Below, one piece after another: positions 47,412-58,790 of a DNA stretch of 64,000 nt (positions within the stretch are counted from its first letter, which is position 1; every line of letters begins with the position of its first letter). The translations under genes were made by a program, and so were the position numbers. Below the pieces are notes generated by a model that was not told the DNA's origin, made no database searches, and worked only from the letters and a program-made list of their open reading frames with translations. Origin of the DNA: Omphalotus guepiniiformis (taxonomy: Eukaryota; Basidiomycota; Agaricomycetes; Agaricales; Omphalotaceae); assembly GCA_028554645.1 (NCBI GenBank), contig JAQOOI010000016.1, forward strand, positions 620,001-684,000, in the 5' to 3' direction.

Positions 47412-47717
47412 TATCGAAGAGAGAAGGCAATAGAAGTGCAAATGCTCGGAGTTCTGTTAAGATCCTATGTTACTCGGGGATTCAAGAAAAAAGAGGTTCC
47501 CCAGTATCTAAGATATTTTACACATACACCATAAGTTGTTCTTCCTTTTGAAATTTATTTAGTTTAATAATGTAAGTCTCACCAATCCCCGAGACCCCCA
47601 TCCTCTATCGATCTTCTGCCATCCATACCACAGTTCAAAGCGCGTGAATTTGAAAATGAGAAAGCGCTTCTCAAGATGGCGTGCTTTGCCATGGTGGGAT
47701 CACCTGAACCCTCGGCA

Positions 47718-48519
47718 TTACTTTGGGTCGGCCGTAGTTCCGCAAAGTTTACATTTCCTGATTTCGGCGTCGTTTTGCCATCGCTCGATGACAGGTTTCA
47801 ACTGTGTGCCAAGGTCTGTGACATGGAAGGATTCCTCGTAGATGATGGTGGGAGATGTGTGAGTAGAGGAGGGACAATACCATCGAAGGCGATCTGTGAA
47901 GGAGATTTTGGGTTCAGTTAAGATTAGGAATGTCATTTCAGATTTGAAAGAAGAAAGAGGGGACGAAGGCGATGCATAATCTTCAATTTGTCAGCAAGAT
48001 ACCACGAGAAAAGACCTGCAGATATAAATATAAGGAACATCTACGCACCCACAGATCCTTCAGGCCGTTCTCTCTCTATGACAATTCCTATCGTGTTGGC
48101 GAAACGGACAGGGTTGTGGGGCGTGTTAGCTGCATTCGAGCGATTATGTTCTTCAGTAAGCAGTGAAACAAAGGTAGTTATGCAAGACCTACCAGGTAAC
48201 AAGAACATTTCTCCCTCCTCGATCTTGATATCTCTAAAGATGCCATTATCTACGGTCCGTAACAACATTCCGCCTTTGTGCTGATAGAACCATTCCTAAT
48301 CAAGATACATCACTTAAAACAATCCAAGACATTATAGGGAATCCATCCACGCACTTCAGTCTCATTGACATGATAATCCTTCCTCTCATTCGGTCCTCCG
48401 ACAACCATAACAACAAAATCGCCTCCTCGATACAGACAGAAGTTGTTGACTGGTGGTTTCAAAAGACTTTCATTCTCTGAAAGCCACTTGGGAAAGTTGA
48501 TTGGAGGAGCGAGAGGCAT
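47718..48519 (-). CDS. BNA1: 3-hydroxyanthranilate 3,4-dioxygenase
   Basis: This iron(II)-dependent ring-opening enzyme converts 3-hydroxyanthranilate to the precursor of quinolinate in NAD synthesis from tryptophan. Four exons chain in phase. Exon 1 (48519-48355) gives [20 protein letters not shown] and [15 protein letters not shown], and exon 2 gives [18 protein letters not shown] and [11 protein letters not shown]. Exon 3 gives [20 protein letters not shown], and exon 4 gives [27 protein letters not shown] and [12 protein letters not shown]. The His of YHVNETEEW, its Glu, and the His of TPHNP fit the cupin iron ligands. Fungal relatives often have two Cys pairs at the C-terminus; here one pair is complete (CKLC) and the other shows a single Cys (WYCPSSTH). 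Length of about 180 residues is typical. Confidence 0.9.
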
Positions 48520-48804
48520 GATGAATGTTGCAGAATACGAGGGATGATCGACTTAGTAATCGAGCTTGACCCGGCCAAAGCGGGAATTCGGGAACGACGG
48601 GAATTCGGGTCACATGACAGCCTCATTAGATCACGTGATGGTCAGACACGTTTGAGCGCGGGAAAGCTGCGAATACCATTTTCAGAATTCCTTTTTTGCG
48701 AGGTTGCGACACCTTTGCCCTTGTGGCATTCTACACGTTAGTCGTAGAAAGCCTTTTCTCTGCATGACCTCTTAGAATTATTGGAACATTGGAGACTGTG
48801 TGAC

Positions 48805-50276
48805 ATGGTTTCTACACCTTCTCCATCCGCGGTGGACGACAGGAGGCGGCGGTCGATGATGGATAAAGCCAGAGCGACACATGTATGGGTTCACTTGTAC
48901 TGTTTTATCTGGTATTCGTGCTCACGAAGTCTGACAGCTCTCGCGACAACTACAGTTGCGCTTGCAATATGCACGACTCAAGGTTGAACATGGCTGGGTG
49001 TGTCATTGGGTTCTGCTTCACATCTACTTGTCAAAACTCACGCGCACGTTTTGTATTGTCAGCACAAGCAAAATCTGAATGAAGTTGAAAACCTTTATTT
49101 TCACCATTCACATCAGCGCGGTCCTCGGTCATATCCAGCTGGAAGTATGGCTACTACCACTCAAAGTGAATTTCCGGTTTCCCGGACTGGGATCCCCCCA
49201 CCTCTGCCTCCACAGTCTTCTCTTTCTTTCAAGATCGGAAGTTCTTCATCATTCAACAAATCCTTATCTGGTGTCGAATCTGCAGCATCGGATGTACGAA
49301 TGGACGAGACGCCTTCTATGAATTCCGCAACGAATGTGCAAGTTGCTGCGCCACCTCCGTCGACCAGTACTTCCCAATCTACACTGAGTCCGAATGAGCA
49401 GAGTCAGCCGTCTCTGCTGTCTCCTACGGATGCCACGGCTTCCAGGAAAGATGCCGCTCAGAATGTCACTCAGCATTCTGGTCCTTCCAATTTCGAGAAT
49501 GCGCCCCCATCTCCCCCAGTTCAATATTCAACAACTTATGTGAGTATTAGTAATTCATCCAACAGAAAGCTTTGATCTCACCAGCGCTTCATGCTCAGTG
49601 GGGAAGCAAACCAGGCGCCTCTGCTCAACCTGCCTCTTCCAACTCATTACCTGTAACATCCTTCCCTCCTACTATGCAACTCTCGTCTCGAGCACAACAA
49701 AAACAACCCGCGATAACCCTCTCAACGCAACAATTCATGACCACTTCTCAGCCTAGATCATCCATGATGAACGTTATGCCTGCATATCCAGCGTCTGTCT
49801 CAAATCCATCAACGCAACCTACAACTTCGACTTCGAACCTCCCTAATGACCCATTCGGTCCACCAAGCTCTACAACCCTGACATATGATTCCTTTTGGTC
49901 ATCACATTCTTCCACGAAGAGACCAATATCCTTCCGAGCGTCGCTTTCTTCGCTGGCAACTTCTTCTTTGAAATCTGGGACCAGCAATGGGCTTTCTGGA
50001 GTCGCGGGAACCGGAGCGACGGGGATTTCTGCTATGGCCTCCACAAACGTTGCTTCAGGTCTCAGTACTCCTGGAATACTCAGGAGAGGCTCAGACTCGA
50101 TAATAGGCTATAACTCCCTTGGTCCCCCGTTTGAGCCTAGTCTCTCTAGTACGACAGGGTATAAGCTGGGGGCTATTAGCACGAGTGTACCAGGCGTCGG
50201 CGGTGCCAATCACGTTTCGGGACTCACGACTACTCCGACAACTACACCCGCAACTGGGGTTAGCAGTCATGCTTAA
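48805..50276 (+). CDS. Ser/Thr/Pro-rich protein of unknown function
   Basis: Start ATG 48805 gives MVSTPSPSAVDDRRRRSMMD. Short introns connect to an exon with LRLQYARLKVEHGW, then to KQNLNEVENLYFHHSHQR. A long low-complexity region begins with MATTTQSEFPVSRTGIPPPL. A further intron (GTGAGT donor after STTY) joins to KALISPALHAQWGSKPG and a Ser/Thr/Pro-rich tail ending TGVSSHA at 50276. The conserved-looking part is the first ~70 residues, a basic and helical segment; the rest looks disordered. A nuclear or regulatory role would fit but is only inference. No domain name can be given. The 5' exon boundaries are less certain than the last two exons. Confidence 0.55.
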
Positions 50277-50790
50277 CTAACTGTTGTGCTTTGAAAAGAG
50301 ACGGGCCCAGCATGCATTTGTCTCGTCTTGTTATAACGTTATTAGCCACGTACTGTAGCTACTGTACTCCAAATGCTGACGCGACTATGTAACACGTAAG
50401 GCAAGAAATAGATATGGCTATGGCACGCAAAATCTGCGGCCACACCACACGTCCGTGGCTGAAATACGCGTCCTCGCCCAATTCCCCCCAAATTCGCTGG
50501 ATCCAACTCCTGATATATTTGAATGGATTCATTGTCTTACTTTCCCCCGTCGACAAGTCTAATCAGCTCCAATTATCTTCATATATGTAGATGGGTCCGT
50601 TACGCGAACAGTGGTACTGAGTTAACCCAAACTACTCAAACGGAGTATCATTGCATGCTGTTGAACCAGAAACAGATGAAATAGTATGGATTCAGCGTCG
50701 AAACCTATTAAGTATCGTCTGAACACTTCGACGGACTCGGAAATGGTAGTTGGAGGGACCCTGACGAGCCTGCGCTGATCAACTCTGGCA
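50277..50790. other. Intergenic, no gene seen
   Basis: Convergent spacer between the Ser/Thr/Pro-rich gene and the IRG-like gene; no feature recognised. Confidence 0.4.
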
Positions 50791-52271
50791 TTAGAGAGAG
50801 TCTATGACTCTATCCAACTTCCAGTCAGCAAAGTTGTCAATCTTTAAAGGCATTTTGAACCGCTTTTCCTGAGCCGTGGCCAGGAGATCGTGATTCAAGT
50901 CGACCTCGTCTATGACAGCCTGACTCCCCGCACCATGCTTCGAGCCTTGAATGACCTTCCGCAGTGCCTGATTGTTCACCAAGTACACCTTCTGGGCAGG
51001 TAATTTCGCGTTGTGAAGATTGCTCTCCACGCTCTTGCGAGATTCCTCGCAGTATTTGACCAGGACTTCAGATGAGACGGACTCAAGCTGTCGCTCCCTC
51101 TCATCCTCGTCGATGTCTTCGTCTTCTTCAATCAAGATTCTCATGTCTCTTTCCATGTTCCTAAGGTGAGCGTCGGATTTCGAACGGACAATGAAACAAG
51201 GTATCTTGAATCGACTGCAATTGTCCAAAATGGCGATGTCCGTGTCCGTGAACCATTTGTCCCATAGAACAATGATACAGTCGAAGATGAAGAGTCCTTG
51301 CTTGTTGAAGTACTCCCACCTAGGAATCTGAAGTGTCCCTGCTCCATGGATGTCATACCAGACGTACGGATAATCCGTACGGGGATCAGGGTAGCGACCA
51401 ATGTCAAGAGTGGTCTCTGTGACTCCAGCAGCGGCAGCAGTCCTCCCTCCATTGACCACTCCTCGGAAGGCATTGATCAATGATGATTTGCCACATCCTG
51501 CGGTGCCGGCGACAGCAAAGTGGAAGTACCCCTCCTTGTACTGGCGAGCCTCGAGAGTGTTATAGTACTCCTCTTCAGTTGGCCATACAACTGGCTCGAT
51601 GCCGTCTCGCCACTTCTGCCTTGCATCCTCGAACTCTTGGGCGGTTCTCGCAGAATCCTGCTCCGCCTGTTCCTTCGCAGCTTTCTCGCGCTGAGCACGC
51701 TCCCGAAGCATCTCGAAGAGCTGAAGCTGAGGCGACGCTTGCCTCTGCGCCTCGTGCTGCGCGGCTCTTGCGGCTGCTTCCGCTTTCTCCCGTTGAGCCC
51801 GCGCGGCAGCTGCCTGAGCGTTTTTCTCTGCTCTACTGGCAGCCTGTTCTCGCTCGGTTGCAGGTTTCTGGGCGGCCTCTTTCGCAGACTTTTCGGCGTT
51901 CTCGCGAGCTTGACGTTCTGCTGCAGCTTTCTGGGCGCTCTCTTTCGCAGACCTTTCTGCGTCCTCGCGAGCCTGACACTCTGCTGCAGCTTTCTAGGTG
52001 GCCTCTTTCGCAGAACTTTCCGCGTCCTCGCGAGCCTGACACTCTGCTGCAGCTTTCTGGGTGGCCTCTTTCGCAGACCTTTCCGCATCCTCGCGAGCTC
52101 GACGCTCTCTTCCTGCAGTTTCTGCTCAATCACAACCACCGTTCTATCCCTGTCGCCAGAAATAAGCACTGCGTAAAATATTGCTACAGTCACTGCCGCT
52201 GCGATTGGTCCTGCTGCCCCCGCGATCACTCCTGCCGCGATCGGTAGCACAAGTATAGCAGGATTTCCCAT
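50791..52271 (-). CDS. IRG-like P-loop GTPase with a disrupted coiled-coil N-terminus
   Basis: The GTPase domain resembles immunity-related (p47/IIGP-type) GTPases: G1 AGTAGCGKSSLINAFRG, a Thr-rich switch (VTETTLDI), G3 WYDIHGAG and G4 IVRSKSD. An intact 306-codon frame starts at ATG 51711. Upstream, the same frame encodes an Ala/Glu/Lys/Gln/Arg-rich coiled coil of 63-bp repeats but is cut by a TAG at 51994-51996, where sister repeats have CAG. Farther up, MGNPAILVLPIAAGVIAGAA (ATG 52271) is a plausible membrane anchor, but its frame meets the coiled coil out of phase near 52103 unless about 2 nt are ignored. So either the gene is broken in its N-terminal half, or only the shorter protein is made. 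The role of such GTPases in fungi is not known to me; membrane remodelling or defence is inference from the animal family. Confidence 0.6.
51870..52115 (-). repeat. 63-bp tandem repeat, about four units
   Basis: Each 21-codon unit encodes QKAAAERQAREDAERSAKEA with small changes (C for R, S for R, N for D). One unit carries the TAG noted for the IRG-like gene. Such repeats extend coiled coils by whole turns and are prone to copy-number change. Antisense frames remain open through the block and are spurious. Confidence 0.7.
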
Positions 52272-54709
52272 AATTCCTATAAACGTCTGACAAACTAGAG
52301 TTTGTAAGAAAACTACAACGGCGAATACTGAACACGGACGTACAACTTGAGAATTGTCGAAAGTGTATATAGAACTTGCACGAAATAACCTGAACTGTCC
52401 AAAACCTGTTGAAGTTGTTGTGACCATATTCAAAGACGAAACAATACACATACCTTCCAACAGATGTAGGCGGAAGGGTGTGATGATTATGACGAGAATA
52501 ACGATTCTTATGAGTTATAACGGCCAGGATCCAGGATCATGCAACCCGTGCAAACATCCATGACGTTTGGCTGTGACGAAAATGGTAGGATTCAGCAGCA
52601 GTACAAGTCCCATGCCTCCTTGAATGGCGTATGTAGCCATGAATGCGTGGACTCCAGCAGCCCAAGAAACGCCCCAAGTCTATCGATCTAAATCTTGAAG
52701 ATCGAACAAAACCTTGCAAGCCGGCAAGGTCCTCCTTCGAGAACGTTGTTGAGAGGATTCGAATTCGGAAAACTTCTCACGGCTTTACTCACACCTCTGC
52801 TTTACGTTCAAGCGGGACAGGCGCAAGCACTGCGCAAGCCAGGTGTACGGACTAGAGCCAAACTACCTCCATCCCTCATCAACTATCTCGTCCAGTCCTG
52901 ATACTGGTTTAAAAAAATACTCCAATAATCCTGAATGAAAATACAAGAACACCTTGAATGCGACAAACATCGTCTGCACTTGCTCTGGTCGGAAACCCTC
53001 GGGGCAGTCTCTGACTGTTACGCTCACATGGAAAACTCTACAATCAAGTACCTCTATCCACTCCTGGTACCGTTGTCGCTGCGCGCTATATATAAAGAAG
53101 AAACCTTCCAAAATTCGGGTCAATAGACCGGGATTATTCTGCTTCTCCCTCGGCATACGCTCGACCTCATCTACATGAGTGAGCGCCGTACAATCAGATG
53201 CCTCCTGGGCTACTTCTCAATCTTAAGTCGGCATGGCACATTTCTTGGCAGATACCTGGAACAAGGAATAACAAGGACTACAGGTCATATGCTCCTTCCT
53301 GCATATTATGCTTCGACTATGCTGGGCCAGAATGTCACGAGAGCGTCTCTATTTACTGAGACGGGTATGATGGCCCATTGACGAGAGCCGCAGGGAGTCG
53401 CTCCACTACACATACGTCGCAGATGGGCACAGTACTTGTCTTAGTACTAGTAGATAGCACCTGGGACACCCGGTAGAGGTTCTACCTTGGTCTATGCGCC
53501 ATGAGCTCGGCCTCTGCTAGGTTAACGGGTCTGTGGTTGCGATTGATGCCGCGTCGACCGGCCCAGGAGCGATATCGCGCGATGTTTCTGTTTAGAGACC
53601 GTACCGTAATACACTTCCTTCCTTCCTCAAGTGCTTAGCAAAGTAGCAGAAGTATGCTTGGCTTAACGAATTCTCTGCATCTTTAGACTGCTCATATACA
53701 CAAAGCTGTGACCCAATATCGTCATGGTACAAAGAGGGAGGAGAGGGAGGCGGCGGACCATAAAGAGCTCGAGTCAAAGATTAGGGCGACTTCCGGAAAT
53801 CCTCGTTTTTAATGTCCATCTGTCGGACACTGAGCTGGCAATCCTCTTGTATGCACTCTGACCACATTCAAGCTGCTCAAACGAATTGCAAGCAGGATGC
53901 ACTTCAATACATACTAGTAGACTGTCAACACATTATGCTCCATCCTCATGGGCCGCAGCAATCAGGAAAGCGTCGAACTCAACGCCAAGACTACTACATA
54001 TTAATATTCTCAACAGCGCTGCGGGGCCTTGCGGGGTCCAGGGCCCCGAGAGTCACTGCCGTTTCCTGGTGGACGAACTCTGAACTCAGTCAACAAGCAT
54101 TTGTTGTATAGTACTTATGCATTAACTGTTCAAGCTTGGCTTTAGTTTCGAGGGTCTTGAGTATGTACTTTTTTGTTGTAATTCGCCTACGAAGAAATGG
54201 TGGCGGGCGCTCTCGAGATAATTCATGCTGAGTGTAATCAGATGTAATCACAGTTGTAACGTAACGTTTGTTGAAACTTTGTCAAGGTAACCAACCTGAG
54301 TACTGTTTCGTACCGGAGGCAAGGGCGCTCCTTTCCTTTGATGATCACCCTTGGACTCCTTTTAAACAGTATCAGTGCCTTTGATTGAGGGGCTTCTAGG
54401 CTGTACCAACACTTTCACGATCTCAACGACGTGTACCACGACTTTCACGACAAAAACGTTCAAAGTACGTCAATTCTCTTCCTGTAAACCGTCTGGATAT
54501 TAGGGCTCAAAGGGTACAGCAACCGGTCGGCAAATCCATACCATATTTCCAATCGGAATCATTATTTGGGACGACTACAGGGCAGATGCAACGCGGGACT
54601 GCTAAGGCTACAAAGCCTCGAAATGCCTCACAAAATGTACCCTCTTTCTTTCTTCCTTTCTTCCCTTTCACCCTTTTGTATTCTCTATATTTTTTACTAA
54701 TTTTTTTGG
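52272..54709. other. No recognisable gene
   Basis: Short frames only. A minus frame at 52863-53156 (MPREKQNNPGLLTRILEGFF, 97 codons) is the most protein-like but matches nothing I know. A tract near 53590-53630 resembles the ACCGT/CCTTCC insertion upstream of RAD17 (28930-28990), so a small dispersed repeat may be present. Confidence 0.35.
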
Positions 54710-57474
54710 ATGGAAACACAGGAATTCTATTTGCGGAGAGCTGGCACTATATCCCACAAGGGATTCAGTGCAGTACCCGATCCGTGAGTGTCAAGGGTTC
54801 CTGTGGGTCTTCGGTGACTGATGTGAATAAACCTTCGTAGATTCGCACCAAGGCGCAGGGGAGCTACTTCTTTCCTCAATGCTATATTAGCAACTGCGCT
54901 CTTTCGATGCTGGCATATTTTAATCTTCTATGCTGCTTGGGCGACTCTCATCTGTGTCCTCAATTCCCAAGGGCACAAAATAGTTCTTCAACCTACTCTT
55001 CTGACAGTGTGCGTCATTTTTCCCGCTTCCTTAATCTCGTTAAAATTAAAACTTGGGGTTTAGCGTCGGTACCGTACTTGGTTTCGTCGTCTCTTATCGG
55101 ACAACGTCGTCATTTGAGCGATACAATGAGGGAAGGAGATTATGGTCACAAATCATTCTGGCTAGTCGAACGTTCGCGCGGACAGTGTGGTTCCATATAC
55201 CTGGTGTGTCTTTACTCACTCCACCATATGCTCAATTATAGAACTGATAACGCATCGACCTTCAGATCCGCCTGCGACCGAAAAAGACTCGGCGCATACT
55301 TTGAAAACGCGTGCCATGATTGAGAAGAAGACCGTTATCAATCTTATCGAGGCATTCAGCGTTGCAGTGAAGCATTATCTTCGAGGCGAGGATGGAATTT
55401 ACTACGAGTAGGTTCTCATTCTTGCTCTTCTCTACGTGACCAAACCGCTGATCGTCGTCGTCCTTCAGAGATTTGTACTATCTCGTGAAATTCCTTCCAG
55501 CGTACGCGCTTCCTGCAGGGATACCTTCCAATGCTGATTTGACACGAATTCCCGAGGCCGATTCGCCTCCAGCATCACCTACGTCGGCGACGATGTCCAT
55601 GTCAACTCGGCGGCCATCGGATGTTGCATCTCGACCTTCACTAGGTGCAAACTCCACTTTTCTCCACCAACGTACACATCTGGCTTCTTTCTCGGACTCC
55701 CACTTGCCTTTACCTGCCACGGCTCGCGTTTCGAAGAAGCCCAGCTTTCGGGAACCACCCCCCAAGCCTCGACCTGCTGCTCCTCCTTCGCTTTCTTATG
55801 AGCCCGAACCTAAATCGTCTATGTCTCCCTCGGAGAAGGAAATAGGCGATAAGGTTATTCTGCAGAGGTCAGATGAAGTGTTCCTGTTTCCGGCATCGAT
55901 GCCACCGAAGTACCATCTTTTCGATCTGTTCCCGTTCTCCCTATTGGTGAAGTTACTTACCCATAGGGGTAAAGAATTGAAGGGGAAAAAGGCTGCTAGG
56001 CTAAGGGCCAAGTTGAAGGACAGGGCAGTGTCACATAACTTGCCTCTGGAGATTTCGTTGTACCTTGTGGGTATTCACGGTGTTTTTCCATTTGCATGTT
56101 CTTACTCAGGTTCTTGTTTCTCTTTAGAGCTCCTACATCGCCTCTTTGCAGGTACGGAAGGTCAATGAAGTGCCTACGACGAGTATGTGGTCTTGTGTTC
56201 CTTTTCCCTACCTACCATGTTCCTCTTCGTCATTGGCCTCGTGCTCAAGGTCCTTCGAAAAGGCTGACGTTTTATTCCCTTTTTCCACCATCTAGACACC
56301 CTCATATCTGCGCTTAATCAGCTCGTCGACAGTCTGACTGGTCTTGAGAGGATTCTCACCACGCCTATCCCCTTCTCGTATGTGTTCTCGTTCAATTTCG
56401 CTGTGTGCTACGCAGTTCTTCGAGTCTTTTGCGATCTGTACCCCTTCTTTCATTTCCGTTCACGCCACCATGTGCAATGGCATCATTGTACCATGCGGGG
56501 TGTGTGCGAGGATCTGCGGGGAAGATATAGTTTGCTAGATTCCATCTAAACATAACTGCGTCACATTTAGGTTCCCGGCTTAATTATTCATGAAACTAAT
56601 ATTCTCTCGTATGACGTTGCAGGTATTCAATTCATTTGTGGGTGGTTGCAATTATCTACTGTCTGGCTCTCGTAAGTTCCACTCAGTACATTAAACAAAG
56701 ATATGTCATTGATTGTCTAATGACCCTCGTTCATCGCTTCGTTTCACTCCCCTCGAATTGCAATAATTCTCTGGGTCTCTTTCACTATATGCACTCTAGC
56801 CTCTGCAAATATGGAACACGTTTGATTGGAATACGATTCCTGCTACTATTATCATCTCCTTCTTTTTCTTCGGGTTTCTTGTCGCAGGGGAGGAAATTGA
56901 GAGTAAGTCTCGAATTCCGCCAATTCAAAACTCACTCATCATGGGACTAACGAACCACGTTTCTCTACTCTCAGATCCCTTTGGTTATGACAAGAACGAT
57001 CTTGTAAGTCTAGCCCTTCCACCAAGCACAGTCCCCCCGAGGATTTGTACCACCTGCCCACCTTACTTAGATCCGATCTGTTCTGACTGATGGTCTCTCT
57101 TTCATTGGTGTATACTCTAGAACCTGGACCATTTCACGCACAACATCATCCGTAAGTCACAGGTCCCTCTCTCTCTCAGCTGTAATGATCCGCTATACAC
57201 TATACTCTCCGCTGCGGTTTTCATTGTCATTGTCATGGTCATTTTTCCCGCTTCGTTGTTTTACTGACTCCGGTGTCCTTTTTTCTCTTATGCTGCAGGT
57301 AACGAGATGCGTGCTATCACGTCGACACCTGCACCTGATCCTGCCAAATGGGCGTTTGCGCCTGAGAACGATCTTCTGTTCGCTACGGACGTGCATAATG
57401 ACGAAAGGGTTACACCGAAGGAGTGGATGGCTAGAGGGTACGGTGATATGCAGCTTGCCTTGAGCATGTTGTAG
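54710..57474 (+). CDS. Bestrophin-like anion channel (UPF0187/RFP-TM family)
   Basis: Bestrophin-family proteins form pentameric anion channels. ATG 54710 gives METQEFYLRRAGTISHKGFS; after an intron at 54784 comes DPFAPRRRGATSFLNAI and the first membrane segment ALFRCWHILIFYAAWATLI. The family signature VVSYRTTSSFERYNEGRRLW and SQIILASRTFARTVWFHIP follow after the next intron. A long exon includes a Pro/Ser-rich insertion (about 120 residues) between KFLPAYALPAG and PPKYHLFDLFPFSLLVKLL. Later exons give SYSIHLWVVAIIYCLAL, PATIIISFFFFGFLVAGEEI, ENPFGYDKNDLNLDHFTHNI, RNEMRAITSTPAPDPAKWAF and a C-terminus ending MQLALSML at 57474. At least nine introns. The ENPFGYDxNDL motif near the last helix is diagnostic. 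The subcellular site is not shown by the sequence. Confidence 0.85.
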
Positions 57475-57866
57475 ATTCCAGAGGGCGTTCAAAGAGTGAG
57501 TTCCTTTGGCTGCATCAAGGACGATGGTAGATTTTCTTTTTGGGCCTTGCATATACTTGGAAGAGTACATAGAGCGATGCAGGGCGTCAAGGTGGTGGGA
57601 CTTCGGACTGGTTTCTTTTTTTCTTGAGAAATATGCAGTATGCTTGCTCTTTCTTATGCATTTGTTTTAGCACATACTTTACAGTCCTTACTCTCGCAGA
57701 GCTGTTTATTATTTTTTTGGTCTTACAGTCACGAGACCTAATAACGTTCATAATTACAATCTTTTTCAAATCTAGAAAACATATTTTTTTGCATCTCAAT
57801 GACCAGCTGATATATACAGTGGCATACAAACCATGGCTTGAACATAATCGTAAACTTCGTGCTATC
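57475..57866. other. Convergent spacer
   Basis: Tail-to-tail region between the bestrophin-like gene and the Pom34-like gene. It is A/T-rich in its middle, as expected for two 3' untranslated regions; no gene seen. Confidence 0.5.
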
Positions 57867-58790
57867 TTATTCGTCGCCCTCTAGTTCTTCGTCACCAGCG
57901 ATTTGGCTCAGAAAGAGGCCATCTAAGGGACCTAGATAATGATGATCAGCATATTTAAAGAAAAAATGAGGACGAAGAAGATCAACTTACGACCAACGTT
58001 GCTCGTAGCATGCTTCCCCCGGTAAGCCGAAACAACAGGACTTGGGGTTGGGGGTAACGTAGATGTTGATGAGATATTGGTTGCCGCAGATGAAGAAGCA
58101 GGCATTGTGTATCGAATGACACGAGAAGGGGTGGTTACTGGTGAAACAGGGTATTTACTCGAGCCACCGCCGAGTTGAACCGAAGACTGTGACTGGGACA
58201 TAGACTTCATGGGTGAATACGAAAATATTTTCTTCGAAGGAGTTGCCTTTTTCAAAAAACCAGTGTGAATTGAAAACTTCGGGAAAATCAGAGAAGTGTG
58301 ATTAGAAGCGTACATTTGGTGATATGATACTGAATGGACGCTTGGCAGGAGAAGGGGACACGACCAGCCCTTGCTTCTTGACGGGCGAGGTAACGGCAGG
58401 AGGAAGGGGTGTACGGGGGTACTTGACCGCATAAAACGCTTCAAGTAGGTTATAGGATAATATGGCAGTCAATGCCACCTCTAAAATAACGCGTTAATAC
58501 CAACGAAGGTAGCAAAAGCGCGAGGGGGACATACCTAGCAAGCAAAAAATTCTAAGTGCCCAATCTAGTGGGGAACCCTCCTTTGAGTATTCTGTTGTGA
58601 CAGTTCGGAACGCAGCCGAAAGAGTTGGTATAGGAAGAAGCCATGTCGAAAGGAAGATTAAGCAAAGGCCGAACGTGTTGGAGCGTATCCGGAGGATAGC
58701 TTCTCCACGATGAGACCTGAAGTGATTGGAAAGTTCGCTGAGTTTCGAAGAAACCTTTGTTGATTGGATTGCTGAAGGCTGTGTTGACAT
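57867..58790 (-). CDS. Probable Pom34-type nuclear pore membrane protein
   Basis: ATG 58790 gives MSTQPSAIQSTK; the frame continues VSSKLSELSNHFRSHRGEAI with or without a small intron. Two hydrophobic segments follow: NTFGLCLIFLSTWLLPIPTL, and after an intron EVALTAILSYNLLEAFYAVK. Between them lies TEYSKEGSPLDWALRIF. The C-terminal half is Ser/Pro-rich with KKIFSYSPMKSMS and TPSRVIRYTMP, and a last exon gives PLDGLFLSQIAGDEELEGDE to TAA at 57867. Two helices near the N-terminus, YPRTPLPP, and a polar SP/TP tail fit the fungal Pom34 family of the nuclear pore membrane ring. The family assignment is from memory of the pattern and would need a profile search. Confidence 0.5.

Noticed and set aside
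51480..52247. Long plus-strand frames over the IRG-like gene
   Set aside because: They are antisense to the 63-bp coiled-coil repeats and the GTPase domain; no independent motif.
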